This document shows, piece after piece, positions 62,346-64,000 of a stretch of 64,000 nucleotides of DNA. The stretch lies in assembly GCF_014873855.1 (NCBI RefSeq), contig NZ_JADBEL010000006.1, forward strand, positions 67,058 through 131,057. Reading direction: 5' to 3'. A program made the position numbers and the translations under genes. Positions within the stretch are counted from its first letter, which is position 1, and every line of letters begins with the position of its first letter. This stretch comes from Sporosarcina limicola. GTDB lineage: Bacteria > Bacillota > Bacilli > Bacillales_A > Planococcaceae. The notes beneath the pieces were generated by a model, which ran no database searches, was not told the origin of the DNA, and saw nothing but the letters and a program-made list of their open reading frames with translations.

Positions 62346-63209
62346 TCAAACAATATTATTAAGGGCAATTTTTTTATAGGCAACCGGACTAAGATAGCCT
62401 AGTGTACTGTGCGAACGGATATTATTGTACCAATTGACATAATCGAAAAGTTCAAGAGACAGCTGGTTAAGGGTTTGATAGTGCGCTCCGTTGATCAATT
62501 CTGTTTTTAAAATCTTAAATGTTGCCTCTGCCACCGCATTATCATAAGGATTCCCTTTATGGCTAAGTGATCTTTTAATTTTGTATCCACTTAATAATTC
62601 ATCGATCCCAACGTTTTTAAATTCAGAACCGCAATCTGTATGAAATAAGTTCACATTTCCTAATGGGTAGTTAACGGAATCGAAGGCACGTTGAACTAGA
62701 GCTGCGTCTTTTTGTGCTCCGACGCTCCACCCGACAATTTCACGATTGTATAAATCGATTAAGAAACAAACGTAATTCCAGCGACACCCTACTTTCACGT
62801 AAGTTAAGTCGCTTACTAACACGGACATCTCTTTGTCCACTTCAAATTCTCGATTTAGAACGTTTCGAACGGATTCTTCATTTGGTCTTGTCGCCATTGG
62901 TTTATAGGAAGGTTTGGCGTATTTTGATTGGATGCCAAGCTCTCCCATTAATCTTCCTATCCGACGTCTAGAGATTGTAAAATCCTCTTTCTCTTTTTCT
63001 AGTTCTATTTTCAGTTTCCGTGATCCATAAACGTGTCGATTTTTATTGAAAATCACTGTGATCTTTTCTTTTAATACGCGTTCTTCTTCCAGCTTTTCTT
63101 GTTCTTTTCGGGCGGATACTTCCGTGTCGTAATAGTAGGTGCTACGAGCTATTTGTAGGACTTTACACATTGCTGATACCGAATATTTGTGACGATTTTG
63201 TTGAATCAC
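62346..63209 (-). CDS. IS3-family transposase OrfB
   Basis: 287 residues. HTH_21 region (KNRHVYGSRKLKIELEKE...ISRRRIGRLMGELGI), then the rve integrase core with DDE residues: D in LVSDLTYV, D in LFHTDCGSEF and E in NPYDNAVAEATFKILKTEL. Starts at GTG near the end of orfA; the active product is normally an OrfAB fusion made by -1 frameshifting, and the frames here fit that. Confidence 0.92.
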   Translation of the reverse strand: MIQQNRHKYSVSAMCKVLQIARSTYYYDTEVSARKEQEKLEEERVLKEKITVIFNKNRHVYGSRKLKIELEKEKEDFTISRRRIGRLMGELGIQSKYAKPSYKPMATRPNEESVRNVLNREFEVDKEMSVLVSDLTYVKVGCRWNYVCFLIDLYNREIVGWSVGAQKDAALVQRAFDSVNYPLGNVNLFHTDCGSEFKNVGIDELLSGYKIKRSLSHKGNPYDNAVAEATFKILKTELINGAHYQTLNQLSLELFDYVNWYNNIRSHSTLGYLSPVAYKKIALNNIV

Positions 63210-63211
63210 AT

Positions 63212-63493
63212 CTATCTTCGTCCCATGATCAGCGCTGCTTGCTTTAAAATATCTACTTCCATTTCCAGTTGCTTATTTCGCTTACGTAGGACGATTAATT
63301 CTTGCTCTTCCTGAGGTCGGTTATCTTTTTCTTTGAAAGAACCGGACTGCTTAAATTGTGTAATCCACCTATCCAATGCAGATGCCGTTAATTCATATTC
63401 TTGGACAATATCTTGTCGGCTTTTTCCGTTTTCAAATAGGGCTACTACCTGTTTTTTGAAATCTGTGGAAAACGTTCTTCTTTTTGCGGACAT
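63212..63493 (-). CDS. IS3-family transposase OrfA
   Basis: 93 residues. N-terminal helix-turn-helix (FSTDFKKQVVALFENGKSRQDIVQEYELTASALDRWITQFK) and a C-terminal leucine-zipper-like coil (LIVLRKRNKQLEMEVDILKQAALI). GAGGTGATC precedes the ATG. Frame relation to OrfB requires a -1 shift for the fusion. Confidence 0.92.
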   Translation of the reverse strand: MSAKRRTFSTDFKKQVVALFENGKSRQDIVQEYELTASALDRWITQFKQSGSFKEKDNRPQEEQELIVLRKRNKQLEMEVDILKQAALIMGRR

Positions 63494-63561
63494 AGTAGAT
63501 CACCTCACTTCTTGTGTATTATTCTACTCGCCCTTAATTTGTTTGTCCAACTAAGTATAAC

Positions 63562-63708
63562 CTATCCATGCCCTCCATTTTTATAAAGTGGCTTTATTTT
63601 TTCCCCGACAATGGAAGCGTCCACATGATTGATGTAATCAATAAGTTCCACGTCAAAACCGAGCGTGTTATCATAATGGTAAGGAAGCAGTTCTAACTGT
63701 AAATCCAT
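63562..63708 (-). pseudogene. 5' fragment of another transposase
   Basis: From ATG 63708 (GAGGTGCG upstream) about 48 residues, MDLQLELLPYHYDNTLGFD..., run into the IS3 end. The opening resembles the N-terminus of DDE transposases. The upstream inverted repeat (63711-63788) fits an IS end. The exact family is not certain. Confidence 0.5.
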
Positions 63709-63710
63709 GA

Positions 63711-63788
63711 AAACGCACCTCGCATAATGGTATTTTTGGTTGTTTGTCACTCCCATTTTACCATTTTTCGCAAAGGTGCGTTTTTGTT
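63711..63788. other. Inverted repeat at the end of the interrupted IS
   Basis: AAAACGCACCT-CGC-ATAATGGTA (63711-63733) pairs with TACCATTTTTCGC-AAAGGTGCGTTTT (about 63758-63784). Probably a terminal hairpin that shields the transposase gene from outside transcription. Confidence 0.55.
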
Positions 63789-63797
63789 TTTTTATTA

Positions 63798-63831
63798 AAA
63801 ATTAGGGCTTTTGGAACACGCCCTAATAGTA
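63798..63831 (-). terminator. Terminator of the ABC exporter gene
   Basis: Minus strand TTAGGGC / GCCCTAA stem followed by TTTTTA, directly after the stop at 63843. Confidence 0.8.
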
Positions 63832-63842
63832 AATTAAAGATG

Positions 63843-64000
63843 CTAGGCAATACTCCAAGTTGTCGCTTGGGCACGTTCATGCCAGAAGGCGGAATAGTCA
63901 CCTCCCCGTGCGATAAGCTCATCGTGACTTTCTATTTCGGTTACGGCACCGTCACGTACGAACACAATCTGGTCGGCATTTCGGATTGTGGAGAGTCGGT
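63843..64000 (-). CDS. ABC exporter (fused permease/ATPase), C-terminal end
   Basis: Only the last 51 codons are in the window: [39 protein letters not shown]... This is the H-loop side and D-x-I/G-x-x-x-E-x-x-x-H-x-E-L signature that ends MsbA/LmrA-type ABC exporters. The stop is TAG at 63843-63845. Marks the return from mobile DNA to an intact gene. Confidence 0.85.
   Translation of the reverse strand, partial: RLSTIRNADQIVFVRDGAVTEIESHDELIARGGDYSAFWHERAQATTWSIA

Larger units (their letters stand above)
62298..63557 (-). mobile_element. IS3-family insertion sequence
   Basis: Two overlapping-frame genes (orfA and orfB) flanked by short imperfect ends (TGTCCAAAA near 62298; TGGACAAAC read from the right end near 63554). 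The ends are approximate. It interrupts another transposase fragment on its right. Confidence 0.75.

Overview
The window looks like the chromosome of a spore-forming member of the Bacillales, most likely a Planococcaceae such as Sporosarcina. Spore genes (sspI, gerE) and the order pheS-pheT-rnhC-zapA-cvpA-polX-mutS2-lcfA-fadR-fadB-etfBA-trxA-uvrC-yslB-sdhCAB-ysmA-gerE-racE-rph match the Bacillus subtilis map. A meso-diaminopimelate dehydrogenase, which B. subtilis lacks, and no lysC or gerM at their B. subtilis positions point away from Bacillus proper. The genus is inferred from protein resemblance and synteny only.

Layout. 1-15 kb is variable chromosome: two paralogous XRE-regulator/membrane-protein modules, the undecaprenyl-phosphate translocase family gene popT, recQ, an MFS exporter, ddh, a quinone-stress operon (MarR regulator, mhqO, mhqD), an amino-acid ABC importer and a solitary argF with a strong promoter and ARG-box-like sequences. 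15-43.7 kb is conserved core: sspI, a SpoU methyltransferase, a T-box-controlled pheST operon, DNA repair and division genes, the beta-oxidation/electron-transfer block, thioredoxin, uvrC, the succinate dehydrogenase operon, gerE, racE, rph and ysnAB. Two FadR-type operators are visible, one before fadR and one before the ysmA thioesterase. The lcfA promoter carries a cre-like site instead.

From the tRNA-Arg(TCT) at 43.8 kb to about 63.8 kb the window turns accessory: a Fic protein, complete or broken insertion sequences of the IS1182, ISL3, IS4 and IS3 families, a split Rep-like winged-helix gene, a DnaB/DnaD-domain protein, lipoproteins, a HEPN-like protein, a catalytic-domain-only tyrosine recombinase, a frameshifted Schlafen/AlbA-type ATPase, long tandem and direct repeats, and a two-gene DUF6414 + ClpB-like AAA+ module (60.0-61.9 kb) with the composition of the Dodola anti-phage system. 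The window ends inside an ABC exporter gene.

The non-coding DNA is unusually structured. There is a type I toxin/antisense-RNA locus (16.2-16.6 kb), a decayed relative (11.1-11.3 kb), a second small-peptide locus whose mRNA ends can pair (55.3-55.6 kb), two near-identical 116-bp MITE-like elements (14.9 and 51.4 kb), and several intergenic arrays whose different core words recur every 20-22 bp.
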